Assembly (NCBI GenBank): GCA_013396655.1
Contig: WBMV01000074.1
Coordinates: forward strand, 822,877 to 886,876
DNA length: 64,000 bases
Reading direction: 5' to 3'
Source: Campylorhamphus procurvoides
Lineage: Eukaryota > Chordata > Aves > Passeriformes > Dendrocolaptidae
Shown: positions 62,735 to 64,000 of the stretch, piece after piece
Layout of the letters: each line of letters begins with the position of its first letter
Numbering within the stretch: the stretch's first letter is position 1
Made by a program: the position numbers and the translations under genes
The notes under the pieces: generated by a model
Told to the model about the DNA's origin: nothing
The model's database searches: none
Seen by the model: only the letters and a program-made list of their open reading frames with translations

Positions 62735-63377
62735 TATCCAGAGTCAAATCCTGACACTTTGCAACTGACATCAGGATGCACAACCATGAAATTAAATGCT
62801 TTTCATTGCTGGGTGACCTCTGTGGCTTGATTTGGCACTTCATTACTATAGGTTTACACCAATGTAGTCGTGGCAGTAACACTAACAAAGGTCTGGAATT
62901 AAGCCTTGGCAAATCAGGAAGGCTAAAATTAACTATATTTCTGAACATTTATCTTACTATTCTATCAGGAAATAGTTTGTTTTTTTTTAAATGGGTCATA
63001 TTGACACTTCCTTTACTGCTGAAACAGGTTTTTCAAGTCCTGATAAGAATTTGAATGTCACTACTGTATGTCGGCGTTCATAAACTTGATTTTGATAGAA
63101 AGATAATATAGTGTTTATCTCCAATAAATATGAGTTAAGTGTCCAAAACAGTAGTGTCTGGATTGAATTTTAATATTGTGCATTCATATTGTAGTGCATG
63201 AAAGTAATTTCTTTCTGTCAGTGCTCATTTTATCCAGGTTTGACATAAACAGATAAAATCATATTAATAAATCCAGATCTCAGTTTGTGTCAACAGGTGA
63301 GTGGCTGTTTTTTAAAAAACCCAAACACACACCTCTGCTATATTCTATTGTCTCAGTCAATCACTTTTGACATTCAC

Positions 63378-63414
63378 CTGGCTGGTGCTTTTCTGAGTAC
63401 TGGCAAAATGAGTG
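63378..63414 (-). CDS. Tentative upstream 37-base exon of the unrecognised gene
   Basis: Acceptor tacatcctacctgtctaag and donor GCCAG with gtgaat flank 37 bases. Entering with one base it reads THFASTQKSTSQ and leaves in phase 0, as the 57.2 kb exon requires. All three frames are open, so the content gives no extra support. Confidence 0.3.
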
Positions 63415-64000
63415 CTTAGACAGGTAGGATGTATTTGACAGTGTGTAACTAAAAGAAATTAAACTAGTGGAGTACATTAGTTTATAGCAGGTGGTGACTT
63501 GTAATGTAGGAAGACGAGAACATGAAGTTGTGTGGTGTGGTGTATACAGTTTCAAAGTATAGATGTAGAACATTCTGTCATATGGGAACACCAGGAAAGA
63601 TTTGCACAGCTGATCACAAATGAGTGCCAGTGACACCTTTTTTCAAACTTGTTATGTATTTATTGTATGTATACTATGAAAACTACTTCAGGGATGTGCT
63701 TAAAAATTGTATTTCCGATTTAATATAAAAATATTAAGAAATTAATAGAATAGCAGTGATACTAAAATTCAGAATTAGAGTTGCTACTTAACAGACTGAA
63801 ATAGGTGGGTATGGACCACTCAGTTTGGAGGCAAAATCCACAAACATGAAGCCTTTCCCTCTGGGAAAATTGAAATCTAAGTCCACAGTGTCTGGGTGAG
63901 GCCCAGATAGAGTGTTTGTCTGTTTGTCTGAAAGCATGTACACATCAGAGAGTAAAAGGAGATCCTGTTTTGTTACACCAGAGATGTCTGGGGTAATAGA
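63415..64000. other. Non-coding right end
   Basis: AT-rich; no exon or repeat could be supported. Confidence 0.4.

Larger units (their letters stand above)
57238..63377. other. Probable intron or upstream region
   Basis: Holds a CR1 copy at 58.34-59.22 kb and a T-rich tract at 62.07-62.11 kb. A stretch at 61.6-62.0 kb is open in several frames at once and was not called. A single N lies at 62734. Confidence 0.4.

Noticed and set aside
1..64000. tRNA, rRNA, CRISPR array, endogenous retrovirus and DNA transposon signatures
   Set aside because: No cloverleaf, direct-repeat array, long terminal repeat pair, or retroviral gag-pol-env like frame could be recognised by eye.

Overview
The window looks like AT-rich nuclear DNA of a bird (a crocodilian or turtle is less likely). 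The main evidence is at least seven fragments of the CR1 LINE family, several of them carrying its ATTCTRTG-like 3-prime tail. No Alu, B1 or L1-like repeats were seen. Outside one island, CpG is scarce. No bacterial-type genes, rRNA, tRNA or CRISPR arrays were seen. One 83-base run of N (49361-49443) and a single N at 62734 mark assembly gaps.

The most informative content is a set of short minus-strand stretches with matching 3-prime and 5-prime splice sites, each open in a usable frame. Read from high to low coordinates they lie at 63.4 (tentative), 57.2, 52.4, 48.1-48.3, 46.0, 44.6, 36.7, 32.5, 27.4, 25.6 (tentative), 24.1-24.3 and 22.1-22.3 kb. Splice phases agree at every junction. From 57.2 kb to the stop at 22080 the coding length is 1194 bases, giving a 397-residue reading frame. 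The last exon is followed by a poly(A) signal near 21.66 kb. I do not recognise the protein: it is rich in Ser, Lys, Thr and Gln, looks largely disordered, and shows no known domain, signal peptide or membrane segment.

A CpG island (about 48.69-49.76 kb) lies inside the intron just upstream of the 48.1 kb exon. It contains a G-rich minisatellite with a unit of about 17 bases that runs into the N gap. It could be an internal promoter.

Below 21.6 kb the DNA is mostly non-coding. It holds CR1 copies at 13.1-13.8, 16.0-16.4 and 18.9-19.8 kb, a possible terminal exon with its own poly(A) signal at 20.0-20.3 kb (minus), and isolated exon-like stretches at 6.2 kb (minus), 5.0 kb (plus) and 1.6 kb (plus). 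Further CR1 copies lie at 29.7, 34.9, 53.8-54.2 and 58.3-59.2 kb. All gene models come from reading splice sites and frames by eye. They have not been tested by transcript or homology searches.
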